Below are positions 1 to 9,124 of a stretch of DNA of 64,000 bases, piece by piece. The translations under genes were made by a program, and so were the position numbers. This stretch comes from Bacillus cereus (GTDB lineage: Bacteria; Bacillota; Bacilli; Bacillales; Bacillaceae_G), in NCBI RefSeq assembly GCF_025917685.1, contig NZ_CP089518.1:374501-438500 (forward strand). Direction: 5' to 3'. How positions within the stretch are numbered: the first letter of the stretch is position 1; the number at the start of each line of letters is the position of its first letter. Under the pieces are notes generated by a model, which did no database searches, was not told the DNA's origin, and saw nothing but the letters and a program-made list of their open reading frames with translations.

Positions 1-461
1 ATAGCACCGGCAACCATTGGAGCTGGAATTCCCATACTTAGACCAATTCCCATTCCTGCAACACCAATTGTCCCCATTGTAGACCAAGAGCTACCAATAG
101 CTAATGCAACAATAGAACAAATAATTGTAATTGAAACTAAAAATAGTGATGGAGTTAAAAGATTTAAACCGTAATAAATCATTGTTGCGACGATTCCGCC
201 GCCAATCCAAGCACCGATCGTTAAACCTACAAGAATAATGATAACGATAGCGGGTAATGCGAGGCGAATTCCTTTATACATTGCTTCTTCAATGTCGTTC
301 CATTTATAACCGTAACGCCAGGCAACGATAGAAGCAACGGTTGTACCGATAATAAGTGGGACGTGAGGGCTTTGTTTTAATACAACAATTGTAACCATCA
401 TAACTGCAACTGTAACGATAACAGGGATCATTGCTACGCCAAAAGGTATTTCTTTTTTCAT
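1..461 (-). CDS. nhaC: Na+/H+ antiporter, NhaC family (N-terminal part; cut by window edge)
   Basis: The first 153 codons of a membrane protein run off the left edge of the window. The translation begins MKKEIPFGVAMIPVIVTVAV and is a series of hydrophobic helices. It contains a glycine/serine-rich stretch (IGSSWSTMGTIGVAGMGIG) that is typical of NhaC-type Na+/H+ antiporters, in which sodium leaves the cell in exchange for protons. The start is supported by a GAGGAGG ribosome site about 8 bases upstream. The gene is divergent from the amidohydrolase at 738. Malate/lactate antiporters (MleN, YheL) belong to the same family, so the substrate is not settled by this fragment. Confidence 0.8.
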   Translation of the reverse strand, partial: MKKEIPFGVAMIPVIVTVAVMMVTIVVLKQSPHVPLIIGTTVASIVAWRYGYKWNDIEEAMYKGIRLALPAIVIIILVGLTIGAWIGGGIVATMIYYGLNLLTPSLFLVSITIICSIVALAIGSSWSTMGTIGVAGMGIGLSMGIPAPMVAGA

Positions 462-737
462 AAACTGCCTCCTCATTATGCATGTTTGTATTTTTAGAAT
501 TGTCGCAAAATAGACGTTATTAAATTATAATAACTAAAAACTGATATGAGCGTCAATAAAAAACAGAAAATAAGGAATGTTCTATCGTTATGAAGTGAGT
601 GGAAATAAGTTGTCGATCGTATTTAAAAATAAACAATTGACTTTTTTCTTAAAATTCAATATGTTCATAAAAACATCTGTTTTTCATAAGTATAATTAAC
701 CTGAATGGTTTTGGAATTTGGGAAGGAGAATGTAGCT

Positions 738-1853
738 TTGAAAACATTAGAACTACAAGAGCGTTTAACTGAAATTTTTCAGCATTTACATGAAAACCCT
801 GAAGTGAGTTGGAAAGAGTATGAAACGACAGCGTATATTACTAACTTTTTAAAAGAAGAAGGAATTTCATATAAAATATTTGATGATTGCCCAGGCGTGA
901 TTGCTGAAATCGGAAGCGGGAATCCAGTTATTGCGATTCGTGCCGATATGGATGCACTTTGGCAAGAAGTGGACGGAGAGTTTAAAGCGAATCATTCATG
1001 TGGTCACGATGCTCATATGACAATTGTGATGGGGCTTATTTTACAATTGAAAAATATGAGATGGGATAGCGGTACTGTTAGATTTATTTTTCAGCCGGCA
1101 GAGGAAAAAGGAAATGGTTCTTTAAAGATGGTAGAGAAGGGTGCTGTGGATGATGCGGATTTCCTATTCGGTGTTCATTTAAGGCCGATTGAAGAACTGC
1201 CTTTGAAACAAGCCGCCCCATCTATTCGTCACGGAGCAGCAGGATTTTTAGAAGGGGTGATTCACGGAGATGATGCACATGGGGCACGCCCGCATCAAGG
1301 GATAAATGCAATTGATGTCATCACGATGATTAATATTGGATTGAAAAATATATGGCTACCACCGCAGACGTCGTATTCTGTTAAGATGACGAGATGTCAA
1401 GCTGGTGGTGATAATCTAAATATTATTCCAGGTAACGGCCATTTTAGTTTAGATGTAAGAGCAGAAAATAACATATTACTAAATGAATTAAAGCAAAAAA
1501 TAGAGCAAGTAATTCAGTCAGCTGAATCAATGGGATCTAAACTTTCTTATGAGTGGATTGATCTTGCACCAGGAGCTGAAGTGTCAGAAGAAGCTGAGCG
1601 CTTTATGCGTAAAGGTATTCTTGAAGTGTATGGGGAAGAGGGATGTACTGGACCATTGTATACGACAGGAAGCGATGATTTCCATTACTACACAGTGAAG
1701 AGACCACATTTAAAAGCTGTCATGCTTGGACTAGGGGCAAACCTACAACCTGGATTACACCATCCGTATATGAAGTTTGATCATTCTTGCATAATGGATG
1801 GAGTAGAAATATTGAAACAAACTGTATTGAAAGTATTAGAAAACAGGGGCTAG
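738..1853 (+). CDS. M20D-family amidohydrolase (aminoacylase/carboxypeptidase type)
   Basis: A 371-residue metallo-amidohydrolase of the M20D family, which cleaves N-acyl or amide bonds of amino-acid derivatives in the cytoplasm. Metal-site motifs are visible: RADMDAL near residues 68-74, HSCGHDAHM near 86-94, PAEE near 120-123, and HHPYMKFD near the C-terminus. The middle third holds the dimerisation (lid) domain with GARPHQGINAID. I chose the TTG at 738 because GGAAGGAG lies 9 bases before it; an in-frame ATG at 705 has no ribosome site. Relatives include N-acetyldiaminopimelate deacetylase, hippurate hydrolase and indole-acetyl-amino-acid hydrolase. The substrate cannot be told from sequence. 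It is monocistronic, with a terminator overlapping its stop codon. Confidence 0.85.
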   Translation: MKTLELQERLTEIFQHLHENPEVSWKEYETTAYITNFLKEEGISYKIFDDCPGVIAEIGSGNPVIAIRADMDALWQEVDGEFKANHSCGHDAHMTIVMGLILQLKNMRWDSGTVRFIFQPAEEKGNGSLKMVEKGAVDDADFLFGVHLRPIEELPLKQAAPSIRHGAAGFLEGVIHGDDAHGARPHQGINAIDVITMINIGLKNIWLPPQTSYSVKMTRCQAGGDNLNIIPGNGHFSLDVRAENNILLNELKQKIEQVIQSAESMGSKLSYEWIDLAPGAEVSEEAERFMRKGILEVYGEEGCTGPLYTTGSDDFHYYTVKRPHLKAVMLGLGANLQPGLHHPYMKFDHSCIMDGVEILKQTVLKVLENRG

Positions 1854-1870
1854 AAAGCTCCTGTTTTTTT
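1841..1870 (+). terminator. Intrinsic terminator of the M20D gene
   Basis: A 10-bp stem (1841-1850 with 1857-1866, one G-T pair) with loop TAGAAA is followed by a T run. The stop codon of the upstream gene lies in the loop, so the stem overlaps the coding end. Confidence 0.75.
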
Positions 1871-2003
1871 GTAGGAATTTGTCGTTAAGTCAATATATTC
1901 GATTTTGCGACGATATAATTTCACGTACCAATCAATTTGATAAAAATGAGCATTCAGTACGTGGTGTATAATAATAGTAATATTTCTTAATGGGAGCAAA
2001 CGA

Positions 2004-2612
2004 ATGAACGAACAATATTACGATGCTGTATTACATATAAAAACTGTCGGTGAGCAAAAGGGCTTTAATAAATCTATGCATTATCACCGTTATGAACCGA
2101 CGCCATATAGCGGATTAGATGAACTATTAAATCAATATGAAATAAGAAGTAGCGACCGAGTTGTAGACTTTGGATGCGGAAAAGGACGATTAAACTTTTA
2201 CATGCATCATAAGTGTGGTGCTTCAGCGGTTGGAATTGAAATGAATGAAGAGTTTTATAAAGAAGCAATGGATAATCTAGAGCGCTATGCACGAAAGGTA
2301 AGAAACAGTAAGGATAAAATTGGGTTTGAATGTTGTTTAGCGCAGGAATATGAGATTGATCCACGTGATAATCGGTTTTATTTCTTCAATCCATTTTCTG
2401 TACAAGTATTTATGAACGTAGTAAATAATATTTTACTTTCGGTAGAAGAGGCGGAGAGAGAAGTCGATATTATTTTATACTATCCTTCTGAAGATTATAT
2501 TTTCTTCTTAGAGAATCAGACAGCGTTTGAGCTGAAGAGGGAAGTAAGGTTGCCTGGGGCTTATGAGAAGAATGGGAATGAGAGGTTTTTAGTTTATAGA
2601 TTGGAGTGTTAA
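2004..2612 (+). CDS. Class I SAM-dependent methyltransferase
   Basis: A 202-residue cytoplasmic protein with the Rossmann-fold methyltransferase motif I, VVDFGCGKGRLNFYM, near residues 51-65, followed by the acidic motif II residue in GIEMNEEFY. Post-motif I sequence NPFSVQVF (near 128) occupies the place of the catalytic/motif IV loop. The N-terminal 45 residues (HYHRYEPTPYSGLDELL) form a cap seen in small Firmicute methyltransferases. The target is unknown. It overlaps nothing but is separated by only 3 bases from the DUF4259 gene, so the two are probably co-transcribed. Confidence 0.8.
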   Translation: MNEQYYDAVLHIKTVGEQKGFNKSMHYHRYEPTPYSGLDELLNQYEIRSSDRVVDFGCGKGRLNFYMHHKCGASAVGIEMNEEFYKEAMDNLERYARKVRNSKDKIGFECCLAQEYEIDPRDNRFYFFNPFSVQVFMNVVNNILLSVEEAEREVDIILYYPSEDYIFFLENQTAFELKREVRLPGAYEKNGNERFLVYRLEC

Positions 2613-2615
2613 TGT

Positions 2616-3362
2616 ATGGGGGCTTGGGGAGTAGCGATATTGTCAGATGATATTGCTAAAGATATTCAGTTAATTTATAAGGATTTGTTAGGAAATGAAT
2701 ATTCAAATGAAGAAGCAAGTAGGATTGTAATTGAGGAATACCAGACTGAACTAGATGATGAAGAGATTATTGTTTTTTGGCTAGCATTTGCTTGCATACA
2801 ATGGAAGTTAGGAAGACTTCAAGAGAATGTTAAACTTGAGGCATTGCAAATAATAGAGAGTGGTGCAGATTTATCCCGCTGGGAGGATGAACCTAAATTA
2901 CAGAGAAAACGTGAAGTAGTGTTAAATAAACTTAGAGAACAGTTACATTCTCCGCAGCCACAAGCTAAAAAAGTACCGAAGAGATTTATAGCGAATACTT
3001 CTTTAAAAGCAGGTGATGCTGTTAGTTACGAATTAGTATCGGGGAATTATATTATTCTGAAAGTCATTGAGATTATTGAGGAATGGTATGGGGATCGATA
3101 TCCTCTATTTGAAATATGTGATTGGGAAGGGAAAGAGATTCCTTCAAAAGAACAAATTGAACAATTAGACTTAAAGAAAAGGATTTATGAAGATGGAAAG
3201 CAGGAAATAATGAAGCTAGCTATTTATCCTTCAGGAAAAAGAGATAACTCAGCCGAAAGAATACAAGTAGTAGCAGAAGATGTAAATATAGTATTGGATA
3301 TAGAACCACCGTATGCTTTAATATGTTGGAAGGAATTTGACGACCATTTGCATACAATGTAA
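2616..3362 (+). CDS. DUF4259-domain protein of unknown function
   Basis: A 248-residue protein that opens with MGAWGVAILSDDIAKDI, the signature start of DUF4259 (GAWG...D-D). The first 100 residues make up that domain, ending around LSRWEDEPKLQRK. The C-terminal half (ISLKAGDAVSYEL onward) looks like a small beta-rich domain. I see no signal peptide or membrane segment, so it is probably cytoplasmic. It starts 3 bases after the methyltransferase stop, suggesting translational coupling. No function is known to me; related proteins are sometimes found near toxin-immunity loci, but nothing here supports that role. Confidence 0.75.
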   Translation: MGAWGVAILSDDIAKDIQLIYKDLLGNEYSNEEASRIVIEEYQTELDDEEIIVFWLAFACIQWKLGRLQENVKLEALQIIESGADLSRWEDEPKLQRKREVVLNKLREQLHSPQPQAKKVPKRFIANTSLKAGDAVSYELVSGNYIILKVIEIIEEWYGDRYPLFEICDWEGKEIPSKEQIEQLDLKKRIYEDGKQEIMKLAIYPSGKRDNSAERIQVVAEDVNIVLDIEPPYALICWKEFDDHLHTM

Positions 3363-3365
3363 TAA

Positions 3366-3399
3366 AAAAGAGGCGCTACCTATTGGTAGCGCCTCTTTT
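3366..3399. terminator. Bidirectional terminator between the DUF4259 gene and ahpF
   Basis: A perfect 15-bp stem (3366-3380 with 3385-3399), loop TATT, with A and T runs on its two flanks, sits between convergent genes and can serve both. Confidence 0.9.
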
Positions 3400-3415
3400 A
3401 CTCATGTCTATATAA

Positions 3416-4942
3416 TTAGTTACGGATTAAGTAATCAAATGCGCCTAAAGCTGCGTTTGCACCTGAACCCATAGAGATGATGATTTGTTTGTACGGATTA
3501 TTTGTACAGTCACCTGCAGCAAACACTCCTGGTACGTTTGTAGCGCCGTGCTTGTCTGTTACGATTTCACCGCGAGCGCGTTCAACTGTTTCGCCTAACC
3601 AGTCTGTGTTTGGCACAAGACCGATTTGTACGAATACACCTTGTAATTCAACGTGATGAACTTCTTCAGTTTCACGATCGATGTAAGAAATACCGTTTAC
3701 TTTATCAGTACCAGTGATTTCTTTCGTTTGAACGTTTTTCAGAACAGTTACGTTTGGTAAGCTGTTAAGACGCTCTTGTAATACAGCATCAGCTTTTAAT
3801 TCTGGCATGAATTCAAGAACAGTTACGTGCTTAACAATACCTGCTAAGTCGATAGCTGCTTCAATACCAGAGTTACCTCCGCCGATAACTGCTACGTCTT
3901 TTCCGATGAATAATGGACCGTCACAGTGTGGGCAGTATGCTACACCTTTATTTTTGAACTCAGCTTCACCTGGTACGCCAACGTTACGCCAGCGAGCACC
4001 TGTAGAAACGATTACGCTCTTACTTTTCAGAATAGCGCCGTTTTCAAGTTCCACTTCAATAAGTTCTTTTTTCTCTAAACGTTTTGCACGTTGTAGATTC
4101 ATTACATCGATGTCGTATTCTTTAACGTGCTCTTCAAGACTTGCTACTAGCTTAGGTCCTTCAGTGCGTTTTACGCTGATGAAGTTCTCAATGCCCATAG
4201 TATCCATTACTTGACCACCGAAGCGCTCAGCAACGATACCAGTGCGGATGCCTTTACGTGCTGCATAAATTGCTGCACTTGCACCAGCAGGGCCGCCACC
4301 AACAACAAGAACATCGTATGGATCTTTATCAGAAAGCTCTGATGCATCTGGACCGTTACCCATTTTAGCTAAAATTTCTTCAAGTGTCATACGACCGCTT
4401 CCGAAAGATTCGCCGTTTAGGAAAACTGTTGGTACTGCCATGATGTCTTTACTTTCTACTTCCTCTTTGAATGCAGCGCCATCAATCATAGTATGTGTAA
4501 TACCAGAGTTTAGAACGCTCATTACGTTAAGAGCTTGTACAACATCAGGACAGTTATGACAACTTAGGCTGATATAAGACTCAAAATGATATTCGCCTTG
4601 AATGTTTTTAATTTGATCGATTAATTTTTGTTCAACTTTTGGAGCGCGTCCACTTACTTGTAGTAAAGCTAACACTAATGAAGTAAATTCGTGTCCTAAT
4701 GGAATACCAGCGAATACGACACCAGTGTCTTCACCAGGGCGGTTTACGCTAAAGCTTGGTGTTCTCTCTAATTCAACTTTTTCTACTGTAATCTTAGATG
4801 ACATAGTAGCTAATTCGTCTACTAGAGCTAACATATCTTTAGATACGTCGTCGTCTCCAGCGCTTACTTTAAGTAAAATATCGTTCTCCATTAACTGAAG
4901 GTATTGGGATAGTTGTGTTTTTATATCTGCATCTAGTATCAT
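3416..4942 (-). CDS. ahpF: Alkyl hydroperoxide reductase subunit F (NADH:peroxiredoxin reductase)
   Basis: A 508-residue flavoprotein that passes electrons from NADH through FAD and two dithiols to AhpC. The N-terminal thioredoxin-like pair carries CHNC at residues 128-131. The FAD-binding GGGPAG lies near 215-220, the active CPHC at 337-340, and the NADH-binding GGGNSG just after. The C-terminal [12 protein letters not shown] is the second FAD contact. Length and motifs match AhpF in full, so it should be functional. It follows ahpC by 14 bases and lies in the same operon, presumably read from the PerR-controlled promoter upstream of ahpC. Confidence 0.97.
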   Translation of the reverse strand: MILDADIKTQLSQYLQLMENDILLKVSAGDDDVSKDMLALVDELATMSSKITVEKVELERTPSFSVNRPGEDTGVVFAGIPLGHEFTSLVLALLQVSGRAPKVEQKLIDQIKNIQGEYHFESYISLSCHNCPDVVQALNVMSVLNSGITHTMIDGAAFKEEVESKDIMAVPTVFLNGESFGSGRMTLEEILAKMGNGPDASELSDKDPYDVLVVGGGPAGASAAIYAARKGIRTGIVAERFGGQVMDTMGIENFISVKRTEGPKLVASLEEHVKEYDIDVMNLQRAKRLEKKELIEVELENGAILKSKSVIVSTGARWRNVGVPGEAEFKNKGVAYCPHCDGPLFIGKDVAVIGGGNSGIEAAIDLAGIVKHVTVLEFMPELKADAVLQERLNSLPNVTVLKNVQTKEITGTDKVNGISYIDRETEEVHHVELQGVFVQIGLVPNTDWLGETVERARGEIVTDKHGATNVPGVFAAGDCTNNPYKQIIISMGSGANAALGAFDYLIRN

Positions 4943-4956
4943 TTTGATCGAACTCC

Positions 4957-5520
4957 TTAGATTTTGCCTACAAGGTCAAGGCTTGGTTTAAGTGTTGCAG
5001 AACCCTCTTGCCATTTAGCTGGGCAAACTTCACCTGGGTTGTTACGTACGTATTGAGCAGCTTTAATTTTGTTAACAAGGATGCTTGCGTCACGGCCGAT
5101 ACCGTCAGCATTGATTTCCATAGATTGGATAACGCCGTCTGGATCGATGATGAATGTACCACGAGCAGCAAGACCTTCTTCTTCCATTAAAACGTTGAAG
5201 TTTGTAGTGATTGTGCGAGTTGGGTCACCAATCATAATGTATTCGATTTTGCCGATAGTTTCTGAGCTATCATGCCATGCTTTGTGAGTGAAGTGAGTGT
5301 CTGTAGATACAGAGTATACTTCAACGCCTAAATCTTTTAGAGTTGCATATTGGTTTTGTAAGTCTTCAAGTTCAGTTGGACAAACGAATGTGAAGTCTGC
5401 TGGGTAGAAACAAACTACGCTCCATTTTCCTTTTAAACTTTCGTCAGTAACTTGGATAAATTCTCCATTATGGTAAGCATTAGCTTTAAACGGTTTTACT
5501 TCTGTGCCGATTAATAACAT
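4957..5520 (-). CDS. ahpC: Alkyl hydroperoxide reductase subunit C (2-Cys peroxiredoxin)
   Basis: A 187-residue typical 2-Cys peroxiredoxin that reduces hydrogen peroxide and organic hydroperoxides. The peroxidatic cysteine is C47 in FTFVCPTE and the resolving cysteine is C166 in GEVCPAKW; both are intact. It is re-reduced by AhpF, encoded next in the operon. A clear ribosome site (TTAGGAGG region) precedes the ATG. The promoter has a strong PerR-like operator, so induction by peroxide and metal-dependent repression are expected. Confidence 0.98.
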   Translation of the reverse strand: MLLIGTEVKPFKANAYHNGEFIQVTDESLKGKWSVVCFYPADFTFVCPTELEDLQNQYATLKDLGVEVYSVSTDTHFTHKAWHDSSETIGKIEYIMIGDPTRTITTNFNVLMEEEGLAARGTFIIDPDGVIQSMEINADGIGRDASILVNKIKAAQYVRNNPGEVCPAKWQEGSATLKPSLDLVGKI

Positions 5521-5593
5521 ATTAAAATTCCTCCTAAAGGTTGGTTTTGAGCATCGGAAATTAGTTTGCTCATAAAATATATTTTTTAATTAA

Positions 5594-5648
5594 CTATAAT
5601 AATTCTAATTCGATATTAATTATCATATAGAAGTGGTTATTTTGTCAA
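5594..5648 (-). promoter_or_regulatory. ahpCF promoter with PerR box
   Basis: On the minus strand there is a -35 TTGACA (5643-5648), an 18-base spacer and a -10 GATAAT (5619-5624). Just downstream lies CTATAATAATTCTAA as written on the plus strand (5594-5608), which matches the Bacillus PerR consensus TTATAATNATTATAA at 12 of 14 defined positions. It overlaps the expected transcription start, a position suited to repression. Known PerR control of ahpCF in Bacillus supports the call; binding itself is inferred. Confidence 0.75.
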
Positions 5649-5969
5649 GAGAATAAACCAACTTTATACCAATTTAATTAATATTTATTCTCAATTAAGG
5701 CTGCTAGGGAATTAAAAGGTAATTTTTAAGTCATAAATTTTCAATGAGTGTTTGAAAGAGTAGTGTGTATGTTAGAGATATGGTGTAAGTATAAATTCTT
5801 AGGAAGGAAATATTTCTTAGAAGTTGTAGATTTGAAAAGGAACTGCTTACTTCTATTTTACAAAGAATTGTGCAATAAATAAAACAAAATGTATCGGAAT
5901 CTTTGTGAACAATTATTGTCATCATAAATATATATAATAAGAAGTATATTGCAATGAGAAATAGAAACA

Positions 5970-5997
5970 TTGACGCTCATTTCTAACAAGATATAAT
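5970..5997 (+). promoter_or_regulatory. Candidate promoter of the drdKIA operon
   Basis: TTGACG (5970-5975), a 16-base spacer and TATAAT (5992-5997) form a good housekeeping promoter. It would start transcription near 6004 and give a leader of about 108 bases. The rest of the 590-base gap between ahpC and drdK holds the ahpCF promoter, the leader hairpin and the cre site. I see no convincing gene in it. Confidence 0.55.
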
Positions 5998-6034
5998 AAA
6001 AGCGAGATATGTATTGCAATAGAGAAGATATAGT

Positions 6035-6067
6035 ATAGATTGAAAAAATTTCAGTCTATTATTTTTT
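6035..6067 (+). terminator. Terminator-like hairpin in the drdK leader (candidate attenuator)
   Basis: An 11-bp stem (6035-6045 with 6049-6059, one G-T pair) with an AAA loop is followed by TATTTTTTT. It lies between the candidate promoter and drdK, so it would stop most transcripts unless overcome. I found no S-box, T-box or other named aptamer in front of it. Confidence 0.55.
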
Positions 6068-6077
6068 TATGGATTTT

Positions 6078-6091
6078 AGAAAACGTTTACA
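6078..6091 (+). promoter_or_regulatory. cre-like site (CcpA) upstream of drdK
   Basis: AGAAAACGTTTACA matches the cre consensus TGWAANCGNTNWCA at all defined positions except the first. It sits about 75 bases downstream of the inferred start of transcription and 20 bases before the ATG, where CcpA would act as a roadblock. Confidence 0.55.
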
Positions 6092-6111
6092 TTTAGTATG
6101 GAGGGGAAACC

Positions 6112-7338
6112 ATGTCTAAGTTCACGAAGTATTTTTTAATGGAAGCTAAAGATGTGATTGCATATGTGCAAGAGAAATTACCTAAGTTCGAACATGCAAA
6201 GGGGCTAAAGTGTAAAGAAATAGGCGATGGTAATTTAAATTATGTATTCCGCGTTTGGGATGAACAGAAGAGCATTTCTGTCATTGTAAAACAAGCTGGG
6301 GATACAGCGCGTATTTCAGATGAGTTTAAGTTGTCGACGAATCGAATTCGTATAGAATCAGATGTTTTGCGACTAGAAGGAGAGTTAGCATCAGGACTCG
6401 TGCCAAATGTATATTTGTTTGATAGTGTGATGAATTGTTGCGTGATGGAAGATTTATCAGATCACACAATATTGCGTACAGCACTCATAAATCATCAAAT
6501 GTTTCCGAGGCTTGCTGATGATTTAACTACTTTTATGGTAAACACTCTTCTATTAACATCAGATGTTGTAATGAATCATAAAGAGAAGAAGGAACTCGTG
6601 AAGAATTATATAAATCCTGAGTTATGTGAGATTACAGAGGACCTCGTATATTCAGAGCCGTTTACAAATCATAATAAACGCAACGAATTGTTTCAATTAA
6701 ACGAAGGATGGATTAGAGAGCATATTTATATTGATAAAGAGCTTCGTATGGAAGTAGCAAAACTTAAGTTTTCTTTTATGACGAATGCACAAGCGCTGCT
6801 TCACGGTGATTTACATACTGGTTCTGTTTTTGTAAAAAGTGATTCTACAAAGGTTATTGATCCGGAGTTTGCTTTTTATGGACCTATGGGATATGACGTT
6901 GGGAATGTAATGGCGAATTTAATATTTGCATGGGTGAATGCAGATGCAGTGATGCAATTTGGTATGGAGAAAGATACATATATGAACTGGCTAGAATCTA
7001 CCATGATAGATGTAATTGAGTTATTTAAGAAGAAGTTCTTAGATGCTTGGGATATTCATGTGACAGAGGTTATGGCGAAGGAAGAAGGATTTAACCAAGT
7101 TTATTTACAATTTGTATTAGAGGATACAGCTGCAGTGACGGGTCTTGAGTTAATTCGCCGTATTGTCGGTCTAGCGAAGGTAAAGGATATTACTTGTATT
7201 GAGAATGATGCAGCGCGTGCTAGAGCGGAGCGAATTTGTCTTCAGGCAGCGAAGAAGTTTATTTTACAAGCGAATCGATATAAAACAGGTAGCAGCTTTG
7301 TAGAAACGTTAAGAAAACAAATGCATAGTGCGCAGTAA
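6112..7338 (+). CDS. drdK: 5-deoxyribose kinase DrdK (S-methyl-5-thioribose kinase, MtnK family)
   Basis: A 408-residue kinase of the MtnK/aminoglycoside-phosphotransferase fold. The glycine loop GDGNLNYVF is at residues 38-46, the catalytic HGDLHTGSV at 231-239 and the metal-binding DPEFAFYGP at 250-258. MtnK phosphorylates C1 of methylthioribose. Here the next two genes are an MtnA-type isomerase and a class II aldolase, and the dehydratase/enolase/dioxygenase genes of methionine salvage are absent. That arrangement corresponds to the drdKIA cluster known from B. thuringiensis, which disposes of 5-deoxyribose left by radical-SAM enzymes. Activity on methylthioribose cannot be ruled out from sequence. 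GGAGGGG lies 8 bases before the ATG. Confidence 0.85.
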   Translation: MSKFTKYFLMEAKDVIAYVQEKLPKFEHAKGLKCKEIGDGNLNYVFRVWDEQKSISVIVKQAGDTARISDEFKLSTNRIRIESDVLRLEGELASGLVPNVYLFDSVMNCCVMEDLSDHTILRTALINHQMFPRLADDLTTFMVNTLLLTSDVVMNHKEKKELVKNYINPELCEITEDLVYSEPFTNHNKRNELFQLNEGWIREHIYIDKELRMEVAKLKFSFMTNAQALLHGDLHTGSVFVKSDSTKVIDPEFAFYGPMGYDVGNVMANLIFAWVNADAVMQFGMEKDTYMNWLESTMIDVIELFKKKFLDAWDIHVTEVMAKEEGFNQVYLQFVLEDTAAVTGLELIRRIVGLAKVKDITCIENDAARARAERICLQAAKKFILQANRYKTGSSFVETLRKQMHSAQ

Positions 7339-7350
7339 GGGGAGAAGATG

Positions 7351-8391
7351 ATGGCAGAGCAATTAATACCAATTCAGTGGAAAGATGATGCTTTAGTGTT
7401 GTTGGATCAAACGGTATTGCCGAACGAAGTAGTCTATGAATCTTTTAAAACGGCTGAGGGTGTTTGGGATGCGATTCAAGTAATGAAAGTACGAGGAGCT
7501 CCGGCAATAGGGGTTTCAGCAGCCTATGGTGTGTATTTAGGGGTAAAGGAAGTTGCTGAAAGTTCGGCGGAAGAATTCATAGAAGAAGTAAAAAAGGTAT
7601 GTGCATATTTAGCAACATCAAGACCGACGGCAGTAAATTTATTTTGGGCACTTGAAAGAATGGAAAGTGTAGCGAAAGAGAATGCTCACTTATCAAATGC
7701 GCAGTTGAAAGATAGATTATTAGAAGAAGCAAAAGAGATTCATAGAGAAGATGAAGCAATTAACCGTCAAATTGGAGAACACGCATTAACATTATTCCGT
7801 GATGGCATGGGAGTATTAACGCATTGTAATGCAGGGGCGTTAGCAACGACGAAGTACGGTACTGCGACAGCTCCAATGTACTTAGCGAAAGAAAAAGGAT
7901 GGGACTTAAAAATCTATTCGGATGAAACACGCCCTAGATTACAAGGTTCAACGTTAACAGCATTAGAACTACAGCGAGCGGGAATCGATGTAACGGTCAT
8001 TACAGATAATATGGCAGCAATGGTCATGTCACAAGGGAAAATTGATGCGGTAATAGTTGGATGTGACCGCGTAGCAGCAAACGGTGATGTAGCAAATAAA
8101 ATTGGAACATTAGGCGTATCTATTTTAGCTAAATACTACAACATTCCGTTTTATGTAGCAGCACCAACGCCGACAATTGATTTGAAAACATCGACAGGAA
8201 AAGAAATTCCAATTGAAGAAAGAGATGCTTCTGAAGTGATCAATCGTTTCGGACAATATTCTGCTCCGAAAGAAAGTAAAGTATATAATCCGGCATTTGA
8301 TGTTACGCCATATGAAAATGTAACAGCGATTATTACGGAAAAAGGGATTGTGGAAGCACCGTTTACGGAGAACTTAAAAAAGCTATTTTAG
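7351..8391 (+). CDS. drdI: 5-deoxyribose-1-phosphate isomerase DrdI (methylthioribose-1-phosphate isomerase, MtnA family)
   Basis: A 346-residue aldose-ketose isomerase of the MtnA/eIF2B family. The catalytic cysteine lies in [14 protein letters not shown] (C159) and the catalytic aspartate in [13 protein letters not shown] (D239). RGAPAIG near residue 49 binds the substrate phosphate. It would convert 5-deoxyribose 1-phosphate (or methylthioribose 1-phosphate) to the ribulose 1-phosphate. Two ATGs overlap at 7348 and 7351; I chose the second because it is 6 bases from GGGGAG. The gene follows drdK by about 12 bases and is clearly co-transcribed. Confidence 0.87.
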   Translation: MAEQLIPIQWKDDALVLLDQTVLPNEVVYESFKTAEGVWDAIQVMKVRGAPAIGVSAAYGVYLGVKEVAESSAEEFIEEVKKVCAYLATSRPTAVNLFWALERMESVAKENAHLSNAQLKDRLLEEAKEIHREDEAINRQIGEHALTLFRDGMGVLTHCNAGALATTKYGTATAPMYLAKEKGWDLKIYSDETRPRLQGSTLTALELQRAGIDVTVITDNMAAMVMSQGKIDAVIVGCDRVAANGDVANKIGTLGVSILAKYYNIPFYVAAPTPTIDLKTSTGKEIPIEERDASEVINRFGQYSAPKESKVYNPAFDVTPYENVTAIITEKGIVEAPFTENLKKLF

Positions 8392-8442
8392 TAAGTAGAT
8401 ATATAGTCAGTCATCATAAGCTTCATACTTAGGGGGATGTAT

Positions 8443-9084
8443 ATGTTATTACAAAACGAAAGAGAAGAAATTGTAGCGTATGGAAAGAAAATGATCTCCA
8501 GTGGTTTAACAAAGGGGACTGGGGGTAATATTAGTATTTTTAATCGTGAACAAGGGCTTGTTGCAATTAGCCCAAGCGGTTTAGATTATTATGAAACGAA
8601 GCCTGAAGATGTAGTTATATTGAATTTAGATGGTGAAGTGATAGAAGGAGAGAGAAGACCATCAAGCGAGCTCGATATGCACCTTATTTATTATAGAAAT
8701 CGTGAAGATATAAATGCGCTTGTGCACACACATTCTCCTTATGCGAAGACAATTGCATCATTAGGATGGGAACTTCCTGCTGTGTCATATTTAATTGCTT
8801 TTGCAGGTCCGAATGTTCGCTGTGCACCGTATGAAACATTTGGTACGAAGCAATTAGCAGAGGCAGCTTTTGAAGGAATGATTGATCGTCGTGCAGTATT
8901 ACTTGCGAATCATGGTTTAATGGCTGGTGCAAATAATATAAAAATGGCGTTTACTATTGCAGAAGAAATTGAGTTTTGTGCTCAAATTTATTATCAAACG
9001 AAAAGCGTCGGCGAACCAAAGCTACTGCCAGAAGACGAGATGGAGAATTTGGCGAAGAAGTTTGAAGGGTATGGGCAGCAGTAA
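8443..9084 (+). CDS. drdA: 5-deoxyribulose-1-phosphate aldolase DrdA (class II, FucA-like)
   Basis: A 213-residue zinc-dependent class II aldolase of the L-fuculose-phosphate aldolase family. The substrate-binding GTGGNIS is near residues 25-31, the catalytic glutamate in SSELDMH (E76), and the zinc ligands in VHTHS (H95, H97) and ANHGLM (H157). In this operon it should split 5-deoxyribulose 1-phosphate into dihydroxyacetone phosphate and acetaldehyde; methylthioribulose 1-phosphate would give methylthioacetaldehyde. I chose the ATG at 8443, 6 bases after AGGGGG, over the ATG at 8437 that touches the ribosome site. It is the last gene of the operon. Confidence 0.87.
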   Translation: MLLQNEREEIVAYGKKMISSGLTKGTGGNISIFNREQGLVAISPSGLDYYETKPEDVVILNLDGEVIEGERRPSSELDMHLIYYRNREDINALVHTHSPYAKTIASLGWELPAVSYLIAFAGPNVRCAPYETFGTKQLAEAAFEGMIDRRAVLLANHGLMAGANNIKMAFTIAEEIEFCAQIYYQTKSVGEPKLLPEDEMENLAKKFEGYGQQ

Positions 9085-9089
9085 AATGA

Positions 9090-9122
9090 AAACACCCTCA
9101 AGAAAAAATCTTGAGGGTGTTT
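9090..9122. terminator. Bidirectional terminator between drdA and the siderophore permease
   Basis: A perfect 14-bp stem (9090-9103 with 9109-9122) with an A5 loop lies between convergent genes. It is T-rich on the plus-strand 3' side and A-rich on the other. Confidence 0.85.
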
Positions 9123-9124
9123 CT

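Noticed and set aside
5731..5970. 79-residue open frame on the minus strand between ahpC and drdK
   Set aside because: It has no ribosome site, is built of hydrophobic AT-rich codons, and ends in the promoter area of the ahpCF genes.
6000..6111. Possible S-box before the MtnK-type gene
   Set aside because: None of the core motifs (AGAGGNGGAGGGA, GAAGCCCGGCAACC) is present; only a hairpin is seen.
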